Translations under genes and position numbers: made by a program | In this document: positions 24,529 to 33,597 of the stretch, one piece after another | How positions within the stretch are numbered: position 1 is the stretch's first letter | Layout: each line of letters opens with the position of its first letter | The notes under the pieces: generated by a model | Told to the model about the DNA's origin: nothing | Database searches by the model: none | What the model saw: the letters and a program-made list of their open reading frames with translations, nothing else | Assembly (NCBI RefSeq): GCF_026094475.1 | Contig: NZ_JAPELL010000001.1 | Span: 2,256,326-2,320,325, forward strand | Length of the DNA: 64,000 nucleotides | Direction of reading: 5' to 3' | Source of the DNA: Homoserinimonas sedimenticola | Lineage (GTDB): Bacteria > Actinomycetota > Actinomycetes > Actinomycetales > Microbacteriaceae

Positions 24529-27219
24529 ATGCGCCCTTCCCCGTCCCTCGCCGCCTCGGCCGCGGCGGTACTCGCCTCCGCGCTGCTCGCGCCCCCGCTG
24601 CTGGCGTCGGTGCCGGCATCCGCAGCCCCTCTCACCGGCCTCGTTATCAACGAGGTCGAGTCGAGCGGTGGCACGCCCGGCGACTGGGTCGAGCTGTTCA
24701 ATACAGGCAGCGAGCCCGTGGATGTCTCGGGCTGGGTGTTCAAGGACGCGGACGACGACCACAGCTACGCGATCCCGGCGGGTACGTCGCTTGCCGCGGG
24801 CGCATTCCTCGTGCTGGAGGAGGCGGACTTCGGCTTCGGGCTGGGCGGTGGCGACTCGGCGCGCCTCTTCCTGGCGGACGGCGTGACGGTGGCGGACTCC
24901 TTCACGTGGGAATCGCACGCCGCGACCAGCTACGGCCGCACCGCCGAGGGCACCTTCGCGCTGACGGCGGAGTCGACGAAGGGCGCCCCGAACCTGTTCC
25001 CGCACCCGGCCGCGGCCGTGCGCATCAACGAGGTCGAGTCGAGCGGTGGCACACCCGGCGACTGGGTCGAGCTGCTCAACACGGGCTCGGGGCCGGCGGA
25101 TGTCTCGGGGCTCGTGTTCAGGGATGCGGATGACACGCACGCCTACACGATCCCGGCGGGCACCACGATTCCCGCGGGCGGCTTCTTCATGCTCGAGGAG
25201 GCGGACTTCGGCTTCGGGCTGGGGGGCGCCGACTCGGCGCGCCTCTTCCTGGAGGACGGCGTGACGGTGCTCGACTCCTACGAGTGGACCGCCCACGCCG
25301 CGACGACCTACGGCCGCAACCCCGACGGGCTGGGCGCGTTCGACACCACACTCGAGCCGACGAAGGCCGCCGCCAACGCATTCGCGCCGGCCGAGGCATC
25401 CGCTGTTCGCATCAACGAGATCGAGTCCAACGGCGGCACGCCCGGCGACTGGATCGAGCTCATCAACACGGGCAGCGAGCCCGCGGATGTCTCGGGCTGG
25501 GTCGTCAAGGACAACGACGACACGCACGTCGCCACGATTCCTGCGGGCACCATCATCGCTCCGGGCGGGTTCTTCATCGTGGAGGAGGAGCTGCTCGGCT
25601 TCGGGCTCGGCACGAACGACTCGGTGCGCATCTTCGCCGCCGATGGCGTGACGATCGTGGACGAGCACACCTGGAGTGGCCACTCGGTGACGACGCTGGG
25701 GCGCTGCCCCGACGGTTCGGGTGAGTTCATCGTGACGGGTGGCGAGACCAAGGCGGCGCTCAACGCGTGCGACGGTCCGGTCGACCCGGGCGAGGACATC
25801 GAGACCTCGCCGTGGCCGGGCGGCGCGGCCGTCACGACGGCCGACGCCGCGGGCACCTTCGGCGAGGACCTCAGCGGTCTCGTGCGCGAGGCGGACGGTT
25901 CCGAGCGGGGAGTGCTGTGGGCCGTGCAGAACGGCGACGGGCTCCTCTACAAGCTCGCCTGGGATGGCACGGCATGGACCGCCGACCGCACCTTCACGCT
26001 CGCCTACCTCGACGGTGCCGGCACGGTCGACGCCGAGGGGGTCACGGTGACACCCGTCGGTTCGGCAGGCGGGGTGTACGTGGCATCCGAGCGCAACAAT
26101 GACGGCGGCGGCAGCCGTCCGTCGATCCTCCGCTACGAGGTGGGGGCACTCGCCGGGGCGACGCTCACGGCGACCGACGAGTGGAACCTCGTCACCGACC
26201 TGCCCGTGCTTGCGGCGAACTCGGGGCTCGAGGGCATCGCCTACGTTCCGGATGCCGCGCTGGTCGCGGGCGGCCTCATCGACCAGTCGACGGGCGGCGC
26301 CTACGACCCCGCCGATTACCCGGGCCACGGCGGAGGTCTCTTCTTCGTCGGTGTTGAGGGCAACGGCATGATCTACGCCTACGCGCTGGGGGCGGATGGC
26401 GCTTTCGATCGCGTCGCCGCCTTCGAGAGCGGCTTCCCCGGTGTCATGGAGCTGGTCTACGACGCGGCATCCGGTGACCTCTGGGCGCTGTGCGACGAGG
26501 TGTGCGAGGGACGCATGGCGGTGCTCTCGCTCGACGCCGGGGCCTTCGCGGTCGAGACGGTGTACGAGCGCCCCGCGGGCATGGCGAACCTGGCGAACGA
26601 GGGCTTCGCGGTCGCGGCCGCGTGCGTCGACGGGGTGCGGGCGGCGTTCTGGGCGGATGACGCCGGCACCGACGGGCACGCACTGCGCGAGGGTACTGTC
26701 GCGTGCGGGTCCACGGGAGGCGGCGGCGGTGACGGTGGCACGGGCGGTGACGGTGGCACGGGCGGCGGCTCGGGCGGCGACGGCGGCTCTGGTGGTGGCG
26801 CGACTCCGGCGCCGGCCTCTGAGGAGGAGCTGACGGAGGAGACCCGCGGTTCGGTGTCGGCTCCGGATGCAGCGCGGCCCGGCCAGCTCATCACCGTGAC
26901 GGTGGGCCTCGTGCACGCGGGTCGCACGGTCGACGTGTGGCTGCACTCCGACCCGGTCCACCTGGGCACGCACACCGTCTCGGCGGCGGGCACGGTCGCG
27001 GTGACGATCCCCGCCGGTGCTTCGGCCGGCATCCACCGCCTCGTTGTGCTGGCGGCGGACGGCACGGTCATCGGCTGGACCGAGATCCGGGTGACCGCGA
27101 CGGGACTGCAGGTGACGGGCGCCGACTCGTCGGGCCTGGGCCTCGCGGGCCTCGCGCTCGTGGGCCTCGGTCTCGGGGCCGTGATGCTGCGGCGGCGCCT
27201 CAGCGCGACCGCCGTGTAA
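24529..27219 (+). CDS. secreted surface protein with three lamin-tail domains
   Basis: 896 residues. Signal peptide 1-33 (cleavage near SASAA). Three lamin-tail (LTD) repeats begin near 38, 164 and 293, each with INE(V/I)ES-GGTPGDW-(V/I)EL-NTGS and VSGW/L. Next is a region near 430-725 resembling the esterase-like/phytase or YVTN-type propeller found next to LTDs (VLWAVQNGDGLLYKLAWDG, EGIAYVPDAAL). A Gly-rich linker (about 725-765) leads to a pre-anchor domain (about 785-862) similar to that of the LPXTG protein at 38560. It ends LQVTG, TM, RRR: a non-canonical sortase-like tail. Role unknown; LTD proteins often carry nuclease or phosphatase partners. Confidence 0.88.
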   Translation: MRPSPSLAASAAAVLASALLAPPLLASVPASAAPLTGLVINEVESSGGTPGDWVELFNTGSEPVDVSGWVFKDADDDHSYAIPAGTSLAAGAFLVLEEADFGFGLGGGDSARLFLADGVTVADSFTWESHAATSYGRTAEGTFALTAESTKGAPNLFPHPAAAVRINEVESSGGTPGDWVELLNTGSGPADVSGLVFRDADDTHAYTIPAGTTIPAGGFFMLEEADFGFGLGGADSARLFLEDGVTVLDSYEWTAHAATTYGRNPDGLGAFDTTLEPTKAAANAFAPAEASAVRINEIESNGGTPGDWIELINTGSEPADVSGWVVKDNDDTHVATIPAGTIIAPGGFFIVEEELLGFGLGTNDSVRIFAADGVTIVDEHTWSGHSVTTLGRCPDGSGEFIVTGGETKAALNACDGPVDPGEDIETSPWPGGAAVTTADAAGTFGEDLSGLVREADGSERGVLWAVQNGDGLLYKLAWDGTAWTADRTFTLAYLDGAGTVDAEGVTVTPVGSAGGVYVASERNNDGGGSRPSILRYEVGALAGATLTATDEWNLVTDLPVLAANSGLEGIAYVPDAALVAGGLIDQSTGGAYDPADYPGHGGGLFFVGVEGNGMIYAYALGADGAFDRVAAFESGFPGVMELVYDAASGDLWALCDEVCEGRMAVLSLDAGAFAVETVYERPAGMANLANEGFAVAAACVDGVRAAFWADDAGTDGHALREGTVACGSTGGGGGDGGTGGDGGTGGGSGGDGGSGGGATPAPASEEELTEETRGSVSAPDAARPGQLITVTVGLVHAGRTVDVWLHSDPVHLGTHTVSAAGTVAVTIPAGASAGIHRLVVLAADGTVIGWTEIRVTATGLQVTGADSSGLGLAGLALVGLGLGAVMLRRRLSATAV

Positions 27220-27264
27220 GGCTCGTCGACGGCGGGTCGGGGGGCCCGCCGCCGACGATACGGA

Positions 27265-27308
27265 AGTGCCATCGGCGCAGTGCAAGGCGCCGATGGCACT
27301 CGCCTTTT
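27265..27308 (+). terminator. strong terminator after the lamin-tail gene
   Basis: Perfect 14-bp stem (27265-27278 with 27287-27300), 8-base loop, followed by CGCCTTTT. A weaker G/C hairpin around 27229-27251 precedes it. Confidence 0.85.
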
Positions 27309-27430
27309 CGGCTCGCATCGTCTCGGCGCGTATCTTTTCGGCCGGTAGCACTCCGTCACAGGGGTGGCGTCGAGAGCGCGAACGACGCAGGATGGTGTGT
27401 CGCAGCATCCGCCAATCCCTGGAGTTCCTC

Positions 27431-27931
27431 ATGACGTCACCCCTGCCCGAGCCCGACATGGTCGCGGCCGCGGCGATGTGGCAGGCGTACCGTGACGAGG
27501 TGCCCGGCCCCGACGGCGAGCATCCGACGGTCGAGTACTTCGGGGACTCGGCCGAGCTTGCCGACGAGTTGCTCGCCCTCGTGCTTGAGGGGCAGAAGCG
27601 GGCGACCGCGACGCTCTTCGCTGAGTTCGAGGCCGACGGCCAACCGGTGCCGCAGATCGGCGGGCACTGGATCGCGTGCGACGGGAGGGGCACCCCCGTC
27701 GCGGTGCTGCGGTCGACCGAGCTGCGGCTCGGCACCCTTGAGAGTGTCGACGATGCCTTCGCTTACGACGAGGGTGAGGGCGATCGCACGCGGGAGAGTT
27801 GGGTGCGGAGCCACACGCGCTACTGGCAGCGTGGGGCGGAGGCCCGCGGCATCCGCTGGTCGGAGCAGGAGAGCGAGATCGTGTTCGAGCGGTTCACGGT
27901 CGTGTGGCCGCCGGAGCACCGCACGCCCTGA
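27431..27931 (+). CDS. ASCH domain protein (YhfF-like)
   Basis: 166 residues. ASCH is a PUA-like RNA-binding fold; here PTVEYFGDSAELADELLALVLEGQKRATA and ELRLGTLESVDDAFAYDEGEGDRTRESWVRSHTRYW match YhfF-type ASCH proteins. The last third contains FERFTVVWP. Start ATG 27431 has GGAG about ten bases upstream; the frame upstream is low-complexity. Function not known. Confidence 0.85.
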   Translation: MTSPLPEPDMVAAAAMWQAYRDEVPGPDGEHPTVEYFGDSAELADELLALVLEGQKRATATLFAEFEADGQPVPQIGGHWIACDGRGTPVAVLRSTELRLGTLESVDDAFAYDEGEGDRTRESWVRSHTRYWQRGAEARGIRWSEQESEIVFERFTVVWPPEHRTP

Positions 27932-27967
27932 GGCTCGTGGTCGCGAACCGACTCTGAGGAGCGCGGG

Positions 27968-28630
27968 CTAGAGGCGGCGGCCGTCGGCGAGGGTGATGAT
28001 CGTGGATGCTCGTGCCGCAGCATCCGGGTCGTGCGTCGCCTGCACAACCGTCGCCCCGCGGGCGAGTTCCGCACCGATCGCGCGGTCGATGAGCACCAGC
28101 GCGCTCGCGTCGACGCCCGCCGCGGGTTCGTCGAGCAGAAGCAGGTCGGCCTGCTGGGCGAGGCCCTGGGCGACGAGAGTGCGCTGGCGTTGACCGCCCG
28201 AGAGCTCGTGCAGGGAGCGGGAGGCGAGCGGCGTCAAATCGAGGGCACACAGGCTTCGCTCGATGATCTCGTGATCGCTGCGGCGTAGTCGACCGAGGCT
28301 GCCGCGGTCGCGCCAGCGGCCCATCGCGACGGTATCGAGCACCGTGAGCGGCAGGTGGGCGGAGACGGCGCTGCGCTGCAGGACGAAGGCGACGGAGGTG
28401 CCGGGGCGGCGATTGAGGGTCCCGTGACTGAGGGGGTGGGTGCCCGCGAGCACGCCGAGCAGGGTGGATTTGCCCGAGCCGTTGGGGCCGACGAGGGCGG
28501 TCAGTCGCCCTGCCACGAGGTCGAGGTCGACACGGTCGAGGGCGATGTGCTCGTCGTGCATGGCGGTCGCGCCGTGCAGGCTGAGCAGGAGTTCGGGGGC
28601 GAGTGAGGGGATCGGGGCGGAGAGAAACAC
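27968..28630 (-). CDS. aztA: zinc ABC transporter ATPase AztA
   Basis: 220 residues. Walker A GPNGSGKS at 48-55, signature LSGGQ at 143-147, Walker B LLLLDEP at 163-169, H-loop THDPD near 200. Group is the metal (Zn/Mn) ABC ATPases. The GTG at 28630 follows TATGAT by six bases and has no ribosome site, so translation is probably leaderless. Divergent from aztB; the intergenic gap holds a Zur-like box. Naming rests on the adjacent aztB, aztC and aztD genes. Confidence 0.88.
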   Translation of the reverse strand: MFLSAPIPSLAPELLLSLHGATAMHDEHIALDRVDLDLVAGRLTALVGPNGSGKSTLLGVLAGTHPLSHGTLNRRPGTSVAFVLQRSAVSAHLPLTVLDTVAMGRWRDRGSLGRLRRSDHEIIERSLCALDLTPLASRSLHELSGGQRQRTLVAQGLAQQADLLLLDEPAAGVDASALVLIDRAIGAELARGATVVQATHDPDAAARASTIITLADGRRL

Positions 28631-28647
28631 TCACGCATCATATCGAA

Positions 28648-28677
28648 ATGACAACCATTATCAATTAGGTGTATGGT
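28648..28677. promoter_or_regulatory. Zur-like box and divergent promoters of the azt locus
   Basis: TGATAATGGTTGTCA on the minus strand (28663 down to 28649) matches 12 of 15 positions of TGAAAATGATTTTCA, my recollection of the actinobacterial Zur box. It overlaps the aztA promoter (TTGATA, 16 bases, TATGAT, reading minus) and the aztB promoter (ATGACA 28648-28653, 18 bases, TATGGT 28672-28677). One bound repressor would switch off both directions when zinc is sufficient. Confidence 0.7.
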
Positions 28678-28685
28678 CGTCGCTC

Positions 28686-29549
28686 GTGACCTTCCTCCTC
28701 GACCCCTTCACGACGGGCTTCATGCTCCGCGCCCTCGTCGGCGGCGTGCTCGTCGCAACGCTGTGCGCGGTCGTCGGCACCTGGGTCGTCATCCGCGGAA
28801 TGGCCTTCCTCGGCGAAGCCATGGCCCACGGTGTGCTGCCCGGCGTGGCACTCGCGGCGTTGCTTGGCCTGCCGCCCCTCCTCGGCGCCGCCGTCAGCGC
28901 GAGCGTCATGACCGCGAGCATCAGCGTCGCCTCACGCCGCGAGCGTATTTCTCAAGACACCGCCATCGGGCTCCTCTTCGTCGCGATGCTGAGCCTCGGG
29001 GTCATCGTCGTCTCCCGCTCCCGCAGCTTCGCTACCGACCTCACTGCCATCCTCTTCGGCGACGTGCTCGCGATCTCCTGGAGCGACATCGGGTTCCTCC
29101 TGCTGGCGCTGGCCGTCGCCCTGGGGATCAGCGTCGCCTTCCACCGCCCCTTCGTGGCGATGAGCTTCGACCCGGCGGTCGCGCACACCATGCGGCTGCG
29201 ACCGCGGCTCGCGCACCTCGTGCTCGTGGGGCTCGTCACCCTCGTTGTCGTCGCCTCCTATCAGGCGGTCGGCAGCCTCCTCGTTGTCGGTCTGCTCCTC
29301 GGCCCGGCCGTCGCGGCCGGGCACTGGATGCGCCGCATCCCCAACGTGATGGCGCTCGCGGTCGTCTTTGGGATGGCCGCCGTGCTGGGCGGACTGCTCG
29401 TCTCCTGGCATGCCGCGACCGCCGCGGGCGCAAGCATCGCCGCCTGCTCGATCCTCCTCGCCCTGCTCTCGGGCGTCACCCGCTCGGCCGTCACCGCCCT
29501 CCGCAAGACCGTCGCGCCTGAACCACAGAAGGAGTCAGTTCTCACGTGA
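28686..29549 (+). CDS. aztB: zinc ABC transporter permease AztB
   Basis: 287 residues, eight or nine TM segments of the ABC-3 (ZnuB/TroC) family: GTWVVIRGMAFLGEAMAHGVLPGVALA near residue 40, ISQDTAIGLLFVAMLSLGV near 100, SYQAVGSLLVVGLLLGPAVAA near 195-215. GTG 28686 lies eight bases after the TATGGT element and fits the family N-terminus. Stop overlaps the next gene (GTGA). Confidence 0.92.
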   Translation: MTFLLDPFTTGFMLRALVGGVLVATLCAVVGTWVVIRGMAFLGEAMAHGVLPGVALAALLGLPPLLGAAVSASVMTASISVASRRERISQDTAIGLLFVAMLSLGVIVVSRSRSFATDLTAILFGDVLAISWSDIGFLLLALAVALGISVAFHRPFVAMSFDPAVAHTMRLRPRLAHLVLVGLVTLVVVASYQAVGSLLVVGLLLGPAVAAGHWMRRIPNVMALAVVFGMAAVLGGLLVSWHAATAAGASIAACSILLALLSGVTRSAVTALRKTVAPEPQKESVLT

Positions 29550-30754
29550 AACTCTCCGCCCTTGTTCCTCTCGTCGGTGTAGCCCTTCTCACTGTTGTTC
29601 TCGTCGGCGGCTGCGCCGCGACCGAGCCCACCCCCGCCGCGCCCGGCGGCACGGGCGACGGCCACGGCCACATCGAAGGCGCTACCGAGATGCCCGAACC
29701 CCAGCTGCGGCTCGTGACCCTGGACTCAGCGGGCTCGCTCACTGCCTTCGACCCGGCGACCGAGGCATCCGTCAGCCTCACGGATGTCGCGGGCGCCGAG
29801 CTGCTCACGAGCGACGGTCGCTACGCCTTCGCCGCCGCGGATGCTCGGCTCACGATCGTCGACACGGGCACGTGGACGGTGCCGCACGGCGACCACTCGC
29901 ACTACTACCTGGCCGAGCCGCGCGTGGTCGGCATGATCGACGGGGGCGCGGGGGCCGGGCTCGGGCGCGCGGCATCGAACGCGGCGCTGACGGCGGTGTT
30001 CTTCCCCGGGTCGGGGGAGACGGTCGTGCTCGACGGCGAGGCGCTCGGCGAGGGGGAGATCGAGGAGCTCGCCCGCATCGAGGGCGAGCCGCACGAGGGC
30101 GCCGCCGTGCCGCTCGGCGAGCAGGTGCTCGTGAGCAGCCCCGATGCCGTGCAGGTCTACAGCGCCGCGGGAGACGCGCTCGGTGACGAGCAGCGCTGCG
30201 AGGACATGCGCGGCTCTGGGATCACCAGTGTGGGCGTCGTCTTCGGGTGCGCCGACGGCGCCCTGCTCACGGTCGAGGGGGAGGATGGTGTCGAGTTCGA
30301 ACGCATCCCGTACCCTGCCGGGGCCACGCCTGCCGAGTCGTTCGCGAACCGTCCCGGGCGCCCCGACCTGGCGGCACCGGCAGGCCGCTCCGGCGCGTGG
30401 TTGCTCGACACCCGCGAGCGCGAGTGGACCCTCATCCGCACCGAGCAGCCGCTGCTGCGTGCCGTTGCGGTCGGCGACTCTGACGGACGGGTGGTCGCGA
30501 TCGACGCGCTCGGCCGGATCGTCGTCCTGACTCACGAGGGTGTGCAAGCCACGAGCGAGCCGCTGCTCGCGGCCGACCTGGTGGGGGCGGAGCTGCCGGC
30601 CGGCGTCGTGCTCGAGGTCGACGCATCCCGGGCCTATGTGAACTCGCCCTCTGCCGGGCTGGTGCACGAGATCGACTACGTCGACAACGCGCGGCTCGCC
30701 CGGTCGCTCGATGTGGAGGGCGATGCATCCGCCCTCGTGGAGGTGGCCCGATGA
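29546..30754 (+). CDS. AztD-like lipoprotein, first copy
   Basis: 402 residues. Lipobox VGGC with Cys23, then His-rich GDGHGHIEG near 36-44 and PHGDHSHYYLAEPR near 113-126, then repeated short beta-strand motifs through the C-terminus, fitting a beta-propeller. It resembles AztD, the periplasmic zinc chaperone that hands metal to AztC, and lies between aztB and aztC with 4-bp overlaps on both sides. A second AztD follows aztC. The His clusters suggest zinc binding; the exact role of this copy is inferred. Confidence 0.82.
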   Translation: MKLSALVPLVGVALLTVVLVGGCAATEPTPAAPGGTGDGHGHIEGATEMPEPQLRLVTLDSAGSLTAFDPATEASVSLTDVAGAELLTSDGRYAFAAADARLTIVDTGTWTVPHGDHSHYYLAEPRVVGMIDGGAGAGLGRAASNAALTAVFFPGSGETVVLDGEALGEGEIEELARIEGEPHEGAAVPLGEQVLVSSPDAVQVYSAAGDALGDEQRCEDMRGSGITSVGVVFGCADGALLTVEGEDGVEFERIPYPAGATPAESFANRPGRPDLAAPAGRSGAWLLDTREREWTLIRTEQPLLRAVAVGDSDGRVVAIDALGRIVVLTHEGVQATSEPLLAADLVGAELPAGVVLEVDASRAYVNSPSAGLVHEIDYVDNARLARSLDVEGDASALVEVAR

Positions 30755-31638
30755 GGCGCGCTCTCACGCTGCTGACCCTCGCTGTGCTGGGGCTGACCGG
30801 ATGCTCGGCCGCGGGCGTCGCCGACGAGCGGCCACTGATCGTGGCCACGACGAACATCCTCGGCGATGTCGTGGGTGAGCTGGTGGGCGACCGTGCGGAG
30901 GTGTTCACCCTCATGCCGCCCAACGCCGACCCGCACTCCTTCGACGTTTCGCCGGCCGATGCCGCCAGAATGCGCGATGCCGAGCTGATCGTCGCGAATG
31001 GTCTCGGGCTGGAGGAGGGGCTGCAGCATCATGTGGAGGCCGCCGCGGCTGACGGCGTCGAGGTGATCGAGGCGGGGGACCTGATCGAAGTACTCGCCTA
31101 CGCGGAGGGCGGCTCGGCGGGCACGGCCGATCCGCACTTCTGGACCGACCCGGCGCGCATGCTCGACGTCGTCGACGGCCTGGAGGGGCCCCTCAGCGAG
31201 ATCGCAGGCACGCTCGACTCCGGCTACCGCGCCGAGTTGGTGGCCCTCGACGCAGAACTCGAGGAGCAGTTCGCGGCGATCCCCGCCGAGCGTCGCGCGC
31301 TCGTCACCAACCACCACGTCTTCGGATACCTGGCGGAGCGCTTCGACTTCCGCGTGATCGGCGCGGTCGTGCCGAGCGGTACGACCCTCGCCGCGCCGAG
31401 CGCCTCGGACTTTTCGGGGCTTGTGAGCGCGATCGATGAGGCGGGCGTGCCGACAATTTTCGCCGACTCCTCGCAGCCCGACCGGCTTGTGCAGGTGCTT
31501 GCGGAGGAGGCCGACCGTGACGTGCGTGTCGTCGCCCTCTACACGGAGTCGCTCACGGAACCCGGCGGGGGAGCCGCCACCTATCTCGAAATGATGCGCG
31601 TCAACGCTCACCTCATCACCACCGGTCTGTCGTCGTGA
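30751..31638 (+). CDS. aztC: zinc-binding lipoprotein AztC
   Basis: 295 residues. Lipobox LTGC, Cys18. Cluster A-1 metal-binding protein: PNADPHSFDVSP (first His), ADPHFWTDP (second His), TNHHVFGYLAERFDFRVIG (third His), FADSSQPDR (Asp) give the three-His/one-Asp zinc site of AztC/ZnuA. The His-rich loop of ZnuA proteins is short here (AEGGSAG). Captures Zn outside the membrane and delivers it to AztB. Start ATG overlaps the previous stop. Confidence 0.93.
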   Translation: MRRALTLLTLAVLGLTGCSAAGVADERPLIVATTNILGDVVGELVGDRAEVFTLMPPNADPHSFDVSPADAARMRDAELIVANGLGLEEGLQHHVEAAAADGVEVIEAGDLIEVLAYAEGGSAGTADPHFWTDPARMLDVVDGLEGPLSEIAGTLDSGYRAELVALDAELEEQFAAIPAERRALVTNHHVFGYLAERFDFRVIGAVVPSGTTLAAPSASDFSGLVSAIDEAGVPTIFADSSQPDRLVQVLAEEADRDVRVVALYTESLTEPGGGAATYLEMMRVNAHLITTGLSS

Positions 31639-31664
31639 CGGGCCACCTTCCTGAAAGGAACACC

Positions 31665-32852
31665 ATGAAGATCACATCGATGCGGCTTCTCGCGTCTGTC
31701 GCGCTCGCCACGGGCGCGACCTTGAGCCTCGCCGCGTGCGCGGGCGGCACCGAGGGCGCCGACTCCGCCGAGGGGGCGACGGATGCGGCATCCGCTGGTT
31801 CGCGCGTCGCCCTGACCTATGACGGCGGCCTGTTCGTGCTCGACGGCGACACTCTCGAGCTGCTGGCCGACATCGAGTTGGACGGTTTCAACCGGCTGAA
31901 CTCCTCGGGCGATGGTCGGCACGTGCTCGTGTCGACGGCGGAGGGCTTCCAGGTGCTCGACACGGCGGAGCCCGAGCTCACCGACCTTGTCTTCGATGCG
32001 CCCACGCCGGGGCATGTCGTGCGGCACGCCGAGAGGACGATCCTCTTCTCGGACGGCACGGGCGACACGATCATTTTCGACACGGACGCCCTGCTCGATG
32101 CGGACGGCGAGTTGCCCGAGACGGAGGTGGTCGGCGCCCCCGACGCACATCACGGTGTCTCGATCGAGTTGGAGGACGGCACCCTGCTGACGACCATCGG
32201 CGACTCCGAGTCGCGCACGGGCGTGCGCGTGCTCGACGCTAACCGTGAGGAGATCGCCCGCAGCGAGGAGTGCCCCTCGGTGCACGGTGAGGGCACGGCG
32301 GCCAACGAGGTCGTGGTGTTTGGTTGCAGTGACGGCGTGCTCGTCTACGACGGCAAGTTCACGAAGATCACCGCCCCCGACGCCTACGGCCGCACGGGCA
32401 ACGCCTACGTGACGGAGACCTCGCCCATCATGGTGGGCGACTACAACGCCGACCCGGATGCCGAGGGCTACGAACTCACGGCGGTCACGCTCGTCGACAC
32501 CGTCGCCAAGTCGGCGGAGGTGATCAACCTGCCCTCCGGTGTTGCGTACACGTGGCGCGGCGTGGCCCGCACGGCCGACGACAACGCCCTCATCCTCGGC
32601 ACGGACGGCGCCCTCCACGTGCTTGATGTCGAGACCGGCGAGATCACCGAGTCGTTCCCTGTGATCGACGCGTGGAAGGGTCCGGTGGAGTGGCAGCACG
32701 CGCACCCCGCCCTCGTGGTGGTGGGTGACATCGCGTATGTCACCGACCCGGCGACGAACTCGATCCATGCGGTGGATGCCGCGACGGGCGAGGTCCTCGA
32801 AACGGGCGAGCTCCCCGCCACCCCCAACGAGATCGCGGTCGTCACGGGCTGA
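31665..32852 (+). CDS. aztD: zinc metallochaperone AztD
   Basis: 395 residues. Lipobox LAAC, Cys25. Beta-propeller made of repeated VLxTYDGG-type, VLD-x-L and xVxxHxE blades; conserved TPGHVVRHAERTILFSDGTGD, DAHHGVSIE and WQHAHPALVVVGD carry the His ligands expected in AztD. Transfers zinc to AztC in the Azt system described from Paracoccus. GAAAGGAAC site before ATG 31665. Last gene of the operon, followed by a hairpin. Confidence 0.92.
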   Translation: MKITSMRLLASVALATGATLSLAACAGGTEGADSAEGATDAASAGSRVALTYDGGLFVLDGDTLELLADIELDGFNRLNSSGDGRHVLVSTAEGFQVLDTAEPELTDLVFDAPTPGHVVRHAERTILFSDGTGDTIIFDTDALLDADGELPETEVVGAPDAHHGVSIELEDGTLLTTIGDSESRTGVRVLDANREEIARSEECPSVHGEGTAANEVVVFGCSDGVLVYDGKFTKITAPDAYGRTGNAYVTETSPIMVGDYNADPDAEGYELTAVTLVDTVAKSAEVINLPSGVAYTWRGVARTADDNALILGTDGALHVLDVETGEITESFPVIDAWKGPVEWQHAHPALVVVGDIAYVTDPATNSIHAVDAATGEVLETGELPATPNEIAVVTG

Positions 32853-32869
32853 CGGCTGTTGCGCTGAGC

Positions 32870-32897
32870 GGGGCGGCATCCTTCGGGGTGCCGCCCC
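32870..32897 (+). terminator. terminator of the azt operon
   Basis: GGGGCGGCA (32870-32878) pairs with TGCCGCCCC (32889-32897), loop TCCTTCGGGG, followed by GTTGCGCTTG. Confidence 0.78.
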
Positions 32898-32931
32898 GTT
32901 GCGCTTGACGGGTGTCAATGGCCGGGCCATC

Positions 32932-33492
32932 TCAGCACCGCGGTTCGGCCGATTCTGACCAGAAGGTGACCTTGAGTTGATCGAATGTCTCCTTCTCGGT
33001 AACGAGGAAGGTCACCTCAGTGAATGCCACGGATACGTTCTCTCGTGCAGGCCGGGTGAGGCCATCGGTGTCGATGTAGCGAGCATCCGAGTAGTCGACG
33101 CAGGTGGAGATCGTCAGGTAGAGCTCGCCCTGCGAGTGAAGGAGACTCTCGAAGCGCGTGCCGTTCGCGCTGTAGACGGGCACCATCGTGATGCCAGCCC
33201 TCGAGTATTCCTCCGCGAGGGCGACCTCTTCGCGAAACGTGTCTTGCGTGGTAACGCGAGCGAGGGCTTCCGTTTGTGTGCCTCCTGACTCGTAGGTCTC
33301 GGCAACTGCTTCCCAGTACTCCAACAGGGCGACGTCAGCGCTGGCGGCGATGGCGCCTGAGTCGAAGACGACAGGGGTGGGCTGCGCGTCGGGTTCAGTT
33401 GCTTTGACGGGGGCGGGCGTGGCGGGAGCGCAGGCAGTGAGCGTGAGGGCGGCAAGGAGGCATAGTGCGAGGGAGGCACGAAGCCGGGGCAT
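32932..33492 (-). CDS. secreted lipoprotein A1 (A family)
   Basis: 186 residues. Signal peptide with lipobox LTAC (Cys21), a Pro/Ala/Thr linker to about 40, then a domain homologous to the two lipoproteins at 34488 and 36856: LLEYWEAVAETYESGG, TISTCVDYSD and a C-terminal W-[S]-E-x-x-x-x-C ending. NTF2-like fold is plausible. It differs from A2 and A3 in its signal peptide and has no immediate B gene behind it: it lies downstream of B1 (111 bp). Function unknown. Confidence 0.8.
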   Translation of the reverse strand: MPRLRASLALCLLAALTLTACAPATPAPVKATEPDAQPTPVVFDSGAIAASADVALLEYWEAVAETYESGGTQTEALARVTTQDTFREEVALAEEYSRAGITMVPVYSANGTRFESLLHSQGELYLTISTCVDYSDARYIDTDGLTRPARENVSVAFTEVTFLVTEKETFDQLKVTFWSESAEPRC

Positions 33493-33597
33493 GCCTGCGA
33501 GTCAAGCGCGCCTCAGCCCCGACGAGACGCCGGTGCGGGAAAGATGTGCACTCTCCAGCGACGCGGTCGGCTGTGGAGGAGCGGCTCAGCCGGCGAT

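Noticed and set aside
24310-27735. 1141-codon minus-strand open frame opposite the lamin-tail gene
   Set aside because: Composition is Arg/Gly/His-rich without domains; the + strand protein has signal peptide, three LTD repeats and an anchor.
31608-32930. 440-codon minus-strand open frame opposite aztD
   Set aside because: Shadow frame; AztD on the + strand has a lipobox, blades and a ribosome site.
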